Source: Propionivibrio dicarboxylicus
Lineage (GTDB): Bacteria; Pseudomonadota; Gammaproteobacteria; Burkholderiales; Rhodocyclaceae
Length of the DNA stretch: 43,274 nucleotides
Assembly (NCBI GenBank): GCA_945902805.1
Contig: CAMDMZ010000038.1
Coordinates: 1 to 43,274, forward strand
Direction of reading: 5' to 3'
Positions 7,411-15,411 of the stretch are shown here, piece by piece (within the stretch, counting starts at the first letter, position 1; every line of letters begins with the position of its first letter). Below the pieces are notes generated by a model. The model saw nothing but the letters and a program-made list of their open reading frames with translations. It did not search any database and had not been told where the DNA came from. A program made the translations under genes and the position numbers.

Positions 7411-8156
7411 AAAGCGAGTTCCTCTCCACGGCGGCGCATGAGTTACGCACACCGATGGCCAGCATTTACGGCTTTACCGAATTGTTGTTGAGCCAGGAAT
7501 TTGAACCCGGCGACCGACAGGATTTCCTTGAAACCATCTTCAAGCAATCCGAACTGATGGTCTCAATCATCAACGAACTTCTCGATCTCGCACGCATTGA
7601 AGCAAGGCGTGGTAAGGATTTCGTCATGATCAATCTGGTGGCCTGCGAGCTCACTCATGAAATCGTTGCCAATTTCAAGATCTCGGCGGAACGCCTGCCA
7701 CCTAAAGAACCCGAATGCCACACACCCTGCTCGATTCGCGGTGACCGGAAAAAGCTGACCCAGGCCATCAGCAATGTCATTTCCAATGCGTACAAATACT
7801 CACCAGCCGGCGGCGCTGTCACCGTCGAATTTGTCGCCCTCACTCCCGAAACGACAACCGAAGATGTCACCGACGCCTTGTCACTACTGGGCATTCGTAT
7901 CAGCGATCAGGGTATTGGCATGACCCCCGAACAACTGGCAGGTGTCTGCGAGCGCTTCTACCGCGCCGATGCCTCCGGCAAGATTCCCGGCACCGGGCTG
8001 GGTATGAGCATCGTCAAGGAAATCGTCGAATTACACGGTGGCTCACTGCAAATCGAAAGCCAGTTTGGCGTAGATACCACGGTAACGCTCTGGCTGCCGG
8101 TCGCCTCTGGCGCTAGCGATAACACAGTCAACATCCTTCCACGCGGAGCGAATTAA
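7407..8156 (+). CDS. Sensorless histidine kinase core
   Basis: A 249-residue kinase containing only dimerisation and ATPase parts. The phospho-acceptor His is residue 11 (STAAHELRTPMAS). The N box (NVISNAYKYSP), G1 (DQGIGMTPEQL), F box (RFYRADASG) and G2 (GTGLGMSIVKEI) follow. It closely matches the C-terminal halves of the kinases at 25107-27239, 27236-29596 and 37007-39808, all of which have PAS and membrane sensors. The ATG at 7407 overlaps the cyclase stop (ATGA). A TTG at 7365 in the same frame would add AYETEVDR, the linker of those paralogues, so the gene appears to be the tail of a larger kinase joined behind the cyclase. Sensing must come from partners, perhaps the cyclase. Confidence 0.9.
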   Translation: MKSEFLSTAAHELRTPMASIYGFTELLLSQEFEPGDRQDFLETIFKQSELMVSIINELLDLARIEARRGKDFVMINLVACELTHEIVANFKISAERLPPKEPECHTPCSIRGDRKKLTQAISNVISNAYKYSPAGGAVTVEFVALTPETTTEDVTDALSLLGIRISDQGIGMTPEQLAGVCERFYRADASGKIPGTGLGMSIVKEIVELHGGSLQIESQFGVDTTVTLWLPVASGASDNTVNILPRGAN

Positions 8157-8515
8157 TGACCGCGCAACCGCTGATTGACCTGATCGATCCCCGCCCCAGG
8201 CAACTGGAACGCTATGCCGAGGATTTCAACCGCCTGGCCGACGAGCATCGCCAGGTCACCGAAGAACTTGCGCGAATTGGTATCGACTGCCAGCGGGCCG
8301 ACCAACTGCAATGGCAACTGGAAACTTTGCAGCACGGCCTCGCCGAACCCGTGGCCCGCCTCGAGATCATCGCCAGGATGTTGCTAAGCCGAACCGGTGG
8401 CGACAGCATGAATCGTGACCTGGCCGCTGCGGTATTTGAAACGTCCAACGTGCTGCAGACGCTTCTCGCCCAGACGTGTCCTTCCCCAACCAGCCCCCCA
8501 CGGAGAACAAAATGA
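8156..8515 (+). CDS. Small coiled-coil protein, unrecognised
   Basis: A 119-residue protein of no recognised family. It is rich in helix formers. Its N-terminal RQLERYAEDFNRLADEH resembles the start of the cyclase at 5944 (DQLYRYAEDLEMMIERH), so the two may share a pairing helix. It has no signal peptide, membrane segment or enzyme motif. Its start overlaps the kinase stop by one base (TAATG) and its stop overlaps the next start (ATGA), so it is clearly translated as part of the chain. An adaptor linking cyclase, sensorless kinase and double receiver is an inference from this position. Confidence 0.72.
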   Translation: MTAQPLIDLIDPRPRQLERYAEDFNRLADEHRQVTEELARIGIDCQRADQLQWQLETLQHGLAEPVARLEIIARMLLSRTGGDSMNRDLAAAVFETSNVLQTLLAQTCPSPTSPPRRTK

Positions 8516-9510
8516 CTAACACAACCTTCACGAAGAAGCACCGCATTCTGATTGTCGATGACGAACTCCCCATCGTCAATGCCGTGCGTCGCGAACTGCT
8601 TACCGCTCCCTTTGGTCGCCATCAATTCGACATCGAAACCTTCACCAATCCGCTTACTGCACTTGACCGTGCGGCGACCCAGGAGTTCGAGGTCGTCATC
8701 TCCGACTACCGAATGCCGGAAATGGACGGTCTGAGCTTTCTCAAGGCATTGACTCCCTTGCAGCCGGATTGTGTTCGCATTGTTCTGTCGGGGCAAACCG
8801 ATTTTGAAGCGTTGATCCGCATGATTAACGAGACGCATATCTATCGTTTCATTCCCAAGCCATGGAACGACTACTTCCTCAAGAGTTCGCTCAGCCAGGC
8901 CATTGACTTTCGTACCGTTCGGCTCGAGAACCGCGCGCTTGCCAATCGCCTGCGCCAGCGCGGCATCGATATTCCATACGGCGCCATTAACCCGATCGAC
9001 CAGATTCTGGTCGTCGATGATGAACTCGATGTCGCCCAGTCCATCGTCCGCTGCCTGACCCAGCGCAGCGCTCTGGACAGTATGTTTCGGACCATCTGGG
9101 AAGACGGCTCGCCCGGGCGGGCGCCCGACCTCGATTCCTCGCGCATCAGCGTCCAAATCGCCAATTCACCTCTTCATGCGCTGAAAATGGCCGAGTCCGT
9201 GGAGTACTCCTGCGTCATTTCTGATTACCACATGCCCGAGATGAATGGTGCCCGCCTGTTGGCTGAAATAGCCGACCGGCTTCCCGATTCCGCCTGCATC
9301 CTGATGGCGGAAGATGCCGACAGCGAAGGACTGATCAATGCCCTGGATCTGGCACAGATCCAGTCCTTTCTGACCAAACCCTGGGTCGGTTTCGTCCTGC
9401 GGGCAGCGGTGGCGCAGGCACTGGCTCGCCGCCGCCTGCTGATGGAGAACCGCACCCTGGCGCAGATGTGCCGGGCCGCCAATTGCGCAGCGCTCGTTGC
9501 GACCGACTGA
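8512..9510 (+). CDS. Tandem double-receiver protein
   Basis: A 332-residue protein made of two RpfG-type receivers without an output domain. Receiver 1 has ILIVDDELPIV, phospho-acceptor Asp in VISDYRMPEMDG and Lys in IPKPWND. Receiver 2 has ILVVDDELDVA, Asp in VISDYHMPEMNG and Lys in LTKPWVG. Both keep all catalytic residues. A longer loop (about residues 190-220) interrupts receiver 2. ATG 8512 overlaps the previous stop as ATGA; the 12 codons upstream in the same frame belong to the neighbour. Two phosphorylation sites in one protein could count or compare inputs from two kinases, or act as a phosphate sink. Confidence 0.9.
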   Translation: MTNTTFTKKHRILIVDDELPIVNAVRRELLTAPFGRHQFDIETFTNPLTALDRAATQEFEVVISDYRMPEMDGLSFLKALTPLQPDCVRIVLSGQTDFEALIRMINETHIYRFIPKPWNDYFLKSSLSQAIDFRTVRLENRALANRLRQRGIDIPYGAINPIDQILVVDDELDVAQSIVRCLTQRSALDSMFRTIWEDGSPGRAPDLDSSRISVQIANSPLHALKMAESVEYSCVISDYHMPEMNGARLLAEIADRLPDSACILMAEDADSEGLINALDLAQIQSFLTKPWVGFVLRAAVAQALARRRLLMENRTLAQMCRAANCAALVATD

Positions 9511-9533
9511 TTCCACATAGCAAGGAACAATCC

Positions 9534-11459
9534 ATGACCAACCTGGGCGACATCACCTCGACAGTCACGTCAAACGACAGCGGCGGCATGTCGCAGATGG
9601 AGCAGTTGCTGGATTTCTACGCCTTCCTGGTCCAGGCCAATGGTCTGGTAGCGCGCGCAGACGATATCGCCCAGCTATACGTAGATATTTGTCGTCTCGG
9701 TATCCAGCTTGACCGGCGCCTGATACTGGCCTGGGTGGGGATGATCCAGGGCAGTGCCCGCGAGGTACATCCTGTGGCGCACGCCGGACCCGCTGCCGCC
9801 TACCTAGACGGTATTCACATACTCGCTGATCCGGCGAGCACCGAAGGCCAGGGGCCCACTGGGCAAGCCCTTCATAACGGTCATTGCGTGATCATCAACC
9901 GCTTTCTCGATGACCCCACCACCTTACCCTGGCAAGCCAGAGCGAGCGAATTCGGCATCGCCTCGTGTGCTGCCATACCGCTGCGGCGCAGTGGTATGGT
10001 CTGTGGCGTGTTGATGCTTTACGCCAACGCCATCGATGTCTTTGAGGAACATATCGCGGACGAGCTCGATGTACTGTCGCAAACCCTGTCGTATGCCATG
10101 GACACAGCTCTGCAGCGCGAGCGCGAGCGGCGACAGGCCGAGCGCTGGCTGGCACTTCTGCGCCTGGCGCAGAGTGGGGAATACGCCGGCAAAGATGGCG
10201 AGCAGGAGTTTCTCCGCCATGCGCTCGACGAAGCACGGCGCCTGACAGGTAGCCGTGTCGGCTTTCTCCACCTGGTGAATACCAAGTTGACCGATAGCGA
10301 CCGAGTAGCCTGGGGCGGGTCGCCGGAAGAAAACGAAATTCTGCTGCGCGATCCTCGCTATCCAATCAGCAAGGAGAAGATCTGGGTTCACAGCTTCCCT
10401 GATCGCCATGGCCTGATCATCAACACCCTCGACGACAGCGTAGCCGCCTCACTATCCACTGGCCCGCTACCGTCACGCCTCATGGCCGTGCCGGTCATCG
10501 ACAACGACATCGTGCGCGCAATCGCCTGGATCGGCGGCAAGAAGGACGATTACGACCAAGATGACCTTGAGTTCCTGCAGATCCTCGCCAGCGATGCTTG
10601 GCGGATCGTCCGCCGTCATCGGGCCGAAAATGATCTGCGCGAAGCCCAGAACCAGTTGCTGCAGTCCGAGAAAATGGCTTCCATCGGCCAGTTGGCTGCC
10701 GGCGTGGCACACGAAATCAATAACCCGATCGGCTTTGTCACCTCCAATCTGCGTACCCTCGGCACCTATGTCCGTGATCTGCTGCAGTTGGCGGAAGTCG
10801 GTGCTACCTGTGAAGCGGCCAAGGAACTGACGGGATCGATCGACCTGGACTACCTGCGCGGTGACATTCCCATTTTGCTTGCCGAAACCAAGGAGGGCCT
10901 GCATCGGGTGCGCAACATCGTGCAGGACCTCAAGGACTTTTCACGCGTCGGAGAATTGCACTGGCAACTGGCCGATCTGCACCACGGTCTCGATTCAACG
11001 CTCAATATCGTGGCCAACGAAATCAAGTACAAGTGCACTGTACGCAAAGAATACGGCCCGCTTCCGGAAATATATTGCCTGCCCTCGCAGCTGAACCAGG
11101 TATTCATGAACCTGCTGGTTAACGCCGCCCAGGCGATTCCGAATCAGGGCGAGATTGTGATCCGCACCGAGCTTGCCGGCAGCGACGCGGTGCAGGTGAA
11201 GATTTCCGACAACGGCAGCGGGATTGCCCCGGAACATGTCAACCGCCTGTTCGAGCCTTTCTTCACGACCAAACCGGTCGGCAAGGGCACCGGACTTGGC
11301 CTGTCCCTGGCCTGGAGCATCATTGATCGCCACCATGGCCGCATCGAAGTTATCAGCACGGTTGGCGAGGGCACCACATTCACCATCACGCTGCCGCTAC
11401 GGCCACCAGCAGAGGAAATCGCCGCTGCAAGCGCCGTCCCGCCAGCACCAACTTTCTGA
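9534..11459 (+). CDS. GAF-GAF histidine kinase
   Basis: A 641-residue soluble kinase. Residues about 20-200 and 225-365 read as GAF-type sensor domains (first: VCGVLMLYANAIDVFEEHIA; second: FLHLVNTKLTDSDRVAW, then LMAVPVIDNDIVRAIAWI). The kinase core begins with [20 protein letters not shown], His near residue 392, of the HisKA type found in DctB/ZraS-like kinases. N box FMNLLVNAAQAI, G1 DNGSGIAPEHV, F box [10 protein letters not shown] and G2 GTGLGLSLAW are intact. AAGGAA precedes ATG 9534. There is no membrane segment, so the signal is cytosolic or a bound small molecule. The receiver-HD-GYP gene follows after 6 bp, making it a natural phosphorylation target. Confidence 0.92.
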   Translation: MTNLGDITSTVTSNDSGGMSQMEQLLDFYAFLVQANGLVARADDIAQLYVDICRLGIQLDRRLILAWVGMIQGSAREVHPVAHAGPAAAYLDGIHILADPASTEGQGPTGQALHNGHCVIINRFLDDPTTLPWQARASEFGIASCAAIPLRRSGMVCGVLMLYANAIDVFEEHIADELDVLSQTLSYAMDTALQRERERRQAERWLALLRLAQSGEYAGKDGEQEFLRHALDEARRLTGSRVGFLHLVNTKLTDSDRVAWGGSPEENEILLRDPRYPISKEKIWVHSFPDRHGLIINTLDDSVAASLSTGPLPSRLMAVPVIDNDIVRAIAWIGGKKDDYDQDDLEFLQILASDAWRIVRRHRAENDLREAQNQLLQSEKMASIGQLAAGVAHEINNPIGFVTSNLRTLGTYVRDLLQLAEVGATCEAAKELTGSIDLDYLRGDIPILLAETKEGLHRVRNIVQDLKDFSRVGELHWQLADLHHGLDSTLNIVANEIKYKCTVRKEYGPLPEIYCLPSQLNQVFMNLLVNAAQAIPNQGEIVIRTELAGSDAVQVKISDNGSGIAPEHVNRLFEPFFTTKPVGKGTGLGLSLAWSIIDRHHGRIEVISTVGEGTTFTITLPLRPPAEEIAAASAVPPAPTF

Positions 11460-11465
11460 GCCATC

Positions 11466-13010
11466 ATGAACCCGATCCCGACCGTCATCGCTGATTCAGT
11501 TCCCTTGCCTCGCGTCCTGTTCGTCGACGATGAACCGGCCATCCTGAACGCCCTGAAGCGCATTTTCCGCAGCCAGGGCGTTGAAATCCTGACTGCTGGC
11601 TCTGGCCCGGAAGCCCTTGCCCTACTGGAAAAGGGACCGGTGGACCTCGTCATCTCGGACATGCGCATGCCTGAAATGGATGGTGCCCAGTTCCTGCAAC
11701 AAGTTTTCGCGCGCTGGCCGGAGACCAAGCGCATCTTGCTGACAGGTTTCGCCGAATCCTCGGCCACCATTGCTGCCATCAATATGGGCAAAATCTGGCG
11801 CTATGTAGCGAAACCGTGGAACGACGAAGAGCTGATCGACGTCGCTCAGCAGGCCCTGGCTCATCGCCGTCTGGTGATGCAAAACACCCAACTCACGGCG
11901 TTGACGCAGGAACAAAACGAGGAACTGCGAACCCTGAATGCCAGTCTCGAGCAAAAGGTCGCCGAACGCACGCTGGAGCTGCAGGCCGCCAATGCCGAGC
12001 TGCGGCAAAGTTTCCTCGCCACCGTGCAGGTGTTTGCCAACCTGATCGAACAACGCGAGGGCCGCACTGCCGGGCATTCGCGACGCGTCGCCGACCTTGC
12101 CCGTCAGTTGGTGGAACGGCTCGGACTCGATGAGAGCGAACAACGCACCGTGTTGCTGGCCGGCCTGTTGCACGACATCGGCAAAGTCGGCATGTCCGAC
12201 AAACTGTTCGAACGCTCCTTCAATGCACTCTCCTTTGCCGAAAAGCAGGTCGTGATGTGCCACCCGGTCAAGGGCCAGCAACTGTTGGCCGGCGTCCCGC
12301 AATTTCCCGAGGTCGCCCGGGTCATTCGCCATCACCACGAATGCATGGATGGCAGTGGTTACCCCGACCAGATCGGCGGCCTCATGATTCCCTTCGGCGC
12401 GCGCATCCTGGCCGTCGCCAACGACTATGACGAGTTGCAAACGGGTGCCCTGTCATTGCACCTGCACACACCTATCAAGGCACTCGAATACATCATCAAG
12501 CAACGCGGCAAGCGCTACGACCCGCAGGTAGTTGACGCTCTGGTTGCCATCATCAACGAGAGTGCATTACGCACGGAACGCGAAGTGGTTGTCACGCCCG
12601 CCGAGCTCAAGCCCGGCATGGTGGTGACGCGTGACCTGCAACACAGTGATGGCTCCACGCTGCTGCCCAAAGGGCGAGTGATCGATGCGACTGCCACTGC
12701 CCAGTTGCTGTGCTTACAGGAAAATGAGAGCCAGGCTATCCTCATTCATATCCGCCAGGGTTCCGGCCCCGCCACATTGCGCGACCGCAACGACGCGTCA
12801 GCACCAAGCCGCAGCTGGAAGGAGGTGGCACTGCCGACTATGCGGATCAAGGAAGGTATGACGCTCTCTCGTAGCCTGCACCATCCCGGTGGCTACCTTT
12901 TGCTGGCGCGGGGCAATCAACTGGACGACCTGATCATCCGCCAACTGCGCGACATGGAAAAAGTTTGCGGCAAGGCATTCACCTTGCACATCCGGATGGA
13001 CGACCGATGA
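11466..13010 (+). CDS. Receiver-HD-GYP cyclic-di-GMP phosphodiesterase
   Basis: A 514-residue RpfG-type response regulator. The receiver (about 15-130) has VLFVDDEPAI, Asp in VISDMRMPEMDG and Lys in VAKPWND. A coiled coil (about 145-185) leads to an HD-GYP domain (about 185-365) with HSRRVADLA, LLHDIGKVG and HHHECMDGSGYPDQIGG, the full set expected for an active cyclic-di-GMP hydrolase. The C-terminus, not usual in short RpfG, carries two related beta modules (ELKPGMVVTRDLQHSDG, and RIKEGMTLSRSLHHPGG). The stand-alone protein at 24784-25110 seems to be one such module. It opposes the cyclase at 5944 within the same chain. Its stop overlaps the next kinase start (ATGA). Confidence 0.93.
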   Translation: MNPIPTVIADSVPLPRVLFVDDEPAILNALKRIFRSQGVEILTAGSGPEALALLEKGPVDLVISDMRMPEMDGAQFLQQVFARWPETKRILLTGFAESSATIAAINMGKIWRYVAKPWNDEELIDVAQQALAHRRLVMQNTQLTALTQEQNEELRTLNASLEQKVAERTLELQAANAELRQSFLATVQVFANLIEQREGRTAGHSRRVADLARQLVERLGLDESEQRTVLLAGLLHDIGKVGMSDKLFERSFNALSFAEKQVVMCHPVKGQQLLAGVPQFPEVARVIRHHHECMDGSGYPDQIGGLMIPFGARILAVANDYDELQTGALSLHLHTPIKALEYIIKQRGKRYDPQVVDALVAIINESALRTEREVVVTPAELKPGMVVTRDLQHSDGSTLLPKGRVIDATATAQLLCLQENESQAILIHIRQGSGPATLRDRNDASAPSRSWKEVALPTMRIKEGMTLSRSLHHPGGYLLLARGNQLDDLIIRQLRDMEKVCGKAFTLHIRMDDR

Positions 13011-14668
13011 CCATATCCACCACTCCCCGCTGGATCGATTGGTCACTTGCGGAGATGGTGCTCATGCTTGGACTAGCCGTCCTGGCATCCGGCATCGTGT
13101 TTCTCGACTGGGGTCACGCCATAGTCTCGCCGTCACTTCACCCTTGGCTCGATCGTGCGACCAAGGGGCATGGGCTGTTTCTGTTCCTGGTCTGGTCGGC
13201 AACCCGGTTCCGCTCACGCATTACCGCCTGGCTGGTGTTCCTCGTCGCCACGGTCTGCGTTACAGGCACACAGTTGGACAAGGGTCCGTTTGCGGGAACT
13301 CCCGGCCTATTGGTGTTCTACCTACTAAGCTACGGACTGGTGGCCCTTACGCTGGCCCGCTATACCGCGACAGTCCGGAGACTTGCTGCCGAACAACTAT
13401 CGCGGGAAGCCAACACCGAGAACCGGCTCGACAACTATATCCGTGCCTTGGACGAGCATGCCATTGTCAGTGCCACCAACGTGACCGGCGAGATCATCAC
13501 CGTCAATGACAAGTTCTGCCAAATCAGTGGTTACAGCCGCGAGGAACTGATCGGGAAAAATCACCGCATCGTGAACTCGGGTCTTCATCCGAAGGCGTGG
13601 TTCCAGGCCATGTATCGCGATCTGGCGGCCGGCAAGACGTGGCACGGCGAAATTCGAAATCAGGCAAAGGATGGCCGACACTACTGGGTGCAAGCCACGG
13701 TCGTACCCTTTCTCGACGCGCAAGGCAAACCGGTTAAGTACATCTCGATCCGGACCGACATCACTACCCAGAAACAGGTTGAACTCGAATTGGCCCAGGC
13801 AGCGGAAGCCCTGACCGACGCCTACCATGAACTGGATGCCGACCACCGCGAACTACGCGAACTGAAAGTCCAGACGGATCAAATGCACCGCCAGCTGTTG
13901 CAAACCGAAAAAATGTCGGCTATCGGTCACCTCGCCGCTGGCGTGGCCCATGAAATCAATAACCCGGTCGGCTTTGTCAATTCGAACCTGGGGACCCTGG
14001 GTAAGTACATTGATGACCTGATGCACTTTGTGGACTTGGGTGCCGCGACTCCCGCTGGCCTGGCTTTGCGGTCGGAAATCGACCTAGAATTCATTCGTTC
14101 CGATCTACCGGATCTTCTGGCCGAGTCCTACACAGGACTGGAGCGGGTACGCAAAATTGTTCTCTCGCTCAAAGAGTTTGCACACGTGGGCGAAGTCGAA
14201 TGGCAGCATGCCGATCTGTTGGCCGGCCTTGAGAATACGGTTATCGTCGCCTGGCACGAACTGAAAGACAAGGCCGATATCGTCCGCGAGCTGGAACCGT
14301 TGCCGCGCGTGAAGTGTGTGCCGACTCAGATCAACCAGATCTTTCTCAGTTTGCTAATAAATGCGGCGCAGGCGATTACCAACTTTGGCGTTATCACTCT
14401 GCGTAGCGGCATTGCCGGTGACCATGTCTGGATTGAGATTGCCGATAGTGGATGTGGCATCGATGAAGCGACCCGACTGCAGATATTCAATCCCTTCTTT
14501 ACCACCAAACCAGTGGGCGTCGGCACTGGACTGGGCCTCGCCATCGTCTGGGATGTTGTTCATAAACACCAGGGCACGATCGACGTCGAAAGTAAGCCGG
14601 GGCAAGGCAGTTGCTTCCGTGTCAGCTTGCCGATTTTCGGTCCGTCGCGAAAGGAAGCTGTATCGTGA
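13007..14668 (+). CDS. Membrane PAS histidine kinase
   Basis: A 553-residue kinase. About 3-4 hydrophobic segments occupy residues 10-125 ([59 protein letters not shown]). A PAS domain follows at about 145-265 ([20 protein letters not shown]), then a coiled coil and a HisKA-type core with [12 protein letters not shown] (His near 315), N box [11 protein letters not shown]1 [11 protein letters not shown] box [10 protein letters not shown] and G2 [10 protein letters not shown]. The core is close to that of the GAF kinase at 9534. ATG 13007 overlaps the HD-GYP stop. A single receiver follows directly in a GTGA overlap and is its likely partner. Confidence 0.91.
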   Translation: MTISTTPRWIDWSLAEMVLMLGLAVLASGIVFLDWGHAIVSPSLHPWLDRATKGHGLFLFLVWSATRFRSRITAWLVFLVATVCVTGTQLDKGPFAGTPGLLVFYLLSYGLVALTLARYTATVRRLAAEQLSREANTENRLDNYIRALDEHAIVSATNVTGEIITVNDKFCQISGYSREELIGKNHRIVNSGLHPKAWFQAMYRDLAAGKTWHGEIRNQAKDGRHYWVQATVVPFLDAQGKPVKYISIRTDITTQKQVELELAQAAEALTDAYHELDADHRELRELKVQTDQMHRQLLQTEKMSAIGHLAAGVAHEINNPVGFVNSNLGTLGKYIDDLMHFVDLGAATPAGLALRSEIDLEFIRSDLPDLLAESYTGLERVRKIVLSLKEFAHVGEVEWQHADLLAGLENTVIVAWHELKDKADIVRELEPLPRVKCVPTQINQIFLSLLINAAQAITNFGVITLRSGIAGDHVWIEIADSGCGIDEATRLQIFNPFFTTKPVGVGTGLGLAIVWDVVHKHQGTIDVESKPGQGSCFRVSLPIFGPSRKEAVS

Positions 14669-15129
14669 CCACTTCTAATTCGCCACCGAATGAACTGCGA
14701 CCAGTGTCGATCAATCAGATTGACACTACTCCGAGCAATCTGAACCAGGTGGGCAACCCGATGCTCTCCTTGCTGCTGGTCGATGACGAGCCCCGCATCC
14801 TGAGTTCGCTCCAGCGCGTTCTACGCCACGAGGGCTACGCCATCCTGACGGCCGAAAGCGGCGAAGCCGCCCTCGGCATCCTTGCCGCTCATCCCGTCCA
14901 GGTTATCGTTTCCGACCAGCGCATGCCAGGGATGACGGGGCTAGAACTGCTGGAGCGCGTCCGCCAACTTTATCCCGATACCCGGCGTATTATCCTTGCA
15001 GGATATTTGGATATTCCCCTGCTGACGGAGGCCGTCAAGCATGGCACGGTATGGAAATACATTGGAAAACCGTGGGAAGACGACGAATTCAGAGCCGCAA
15101 TTGGCCACGCCTTCGCATCGGCGGCATGA
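14665..15129 (+). CDS. Single receiver-domain protein (RpfG-type)
   Basis: A 154-residue protein with a 30-residue unstructured leader before one receiver: LLLVDDEPRILSSL, Asp in VIVSDQRMPGMTG, and Lys in YIGKPWEDDE. It resembles the receiver half of RpfG-type regulators without the HD-GYP part, so it may be a phosphate carrier or a truncated regulator. The GTG start at 14665 is chosen because it overlaps the kinase stop (GTGA); an internal ATG at 14761 would also give a complete receiver. It is the last gene before the deleted HDOD region. Confidence 0.85.
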   Translation: MTTSNSPPNELRPVSINQIDTTPSNLNQVGNPMLSLLLVDDEPRILSSLQRVLRHEGYAILTAESGEAALGILAAHPVQVIVSDQRMPGMTGLELLERVRQLYPDTRRIILAGYLDIPLLTEAVKHGTVWKYIGKPWEDDEFRAAIGHAFASAA

Positions 15130-15163
15130 GATTGCTGGGCAACGGCGATAAATCGAGGATCAA

Positions 15164-15379
15164 ATGCGCACACGCACTCGTTACATTCCCATCGTCGAAG
15201 TCTTGTCGAATGCCCTCGACCTGACCGGGCGCAACGAGAATCGAGTGACTTACATATCGAATGCGTCTTGCGCGCCCTCGGTCTACGCTGGGACGAAAAC
15301 AGCCACGCTTTGTTTGGTCGTATCGAGGCGCGTAGCCGGCATGCCAATGCATTCTTTGCCCGATTGCATCGGACGCTGA
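15164..15379 (+). pseudogene. Deletion scar: beta module fused to HDOD tail
   Basis: The first 13 codons (MRTRTRYIPIVEV) match the start of the 24784-25110 protein (MRTRTHYIPIVEV). The next codons (LSNALDLTGRNENRVTYIS) match the C-terminal part of the HDOD protein at 23921-24787 (LSNALDLTGRKENHVTHIS). A one-base shift then moves the homology into the frame at 15268 (LFGRIEARSRHANAFF against LFGRIDARSRHANAFF). The locus therefore once held both genes in the cluster B order. About 1 kb was deleted between similar short sequences (GTCGAAGTC and GTCGCAGAAGTG types) and a frameshift followed. A GAGGA site before the ATG at 15164 survives, so a 71-residue chimera could still be made. Confidence 0.85.
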
Positions 15380-15411
15380 ACAATCCAGACAAACAAAGAA
15401 GGCAACAGACC

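Noticed and set aside
8212-9156. 314-codon minus-strand open frame
   Set aside because: Antisense to the small coiled-coil and double-receiver genes, with no family pattern or ribosome site.
11622-12440. 272-codon minus-strand open frame
   Set aside because: Antisense to the receiver and HD-GYP domains; composition is a mirror of the real gene.
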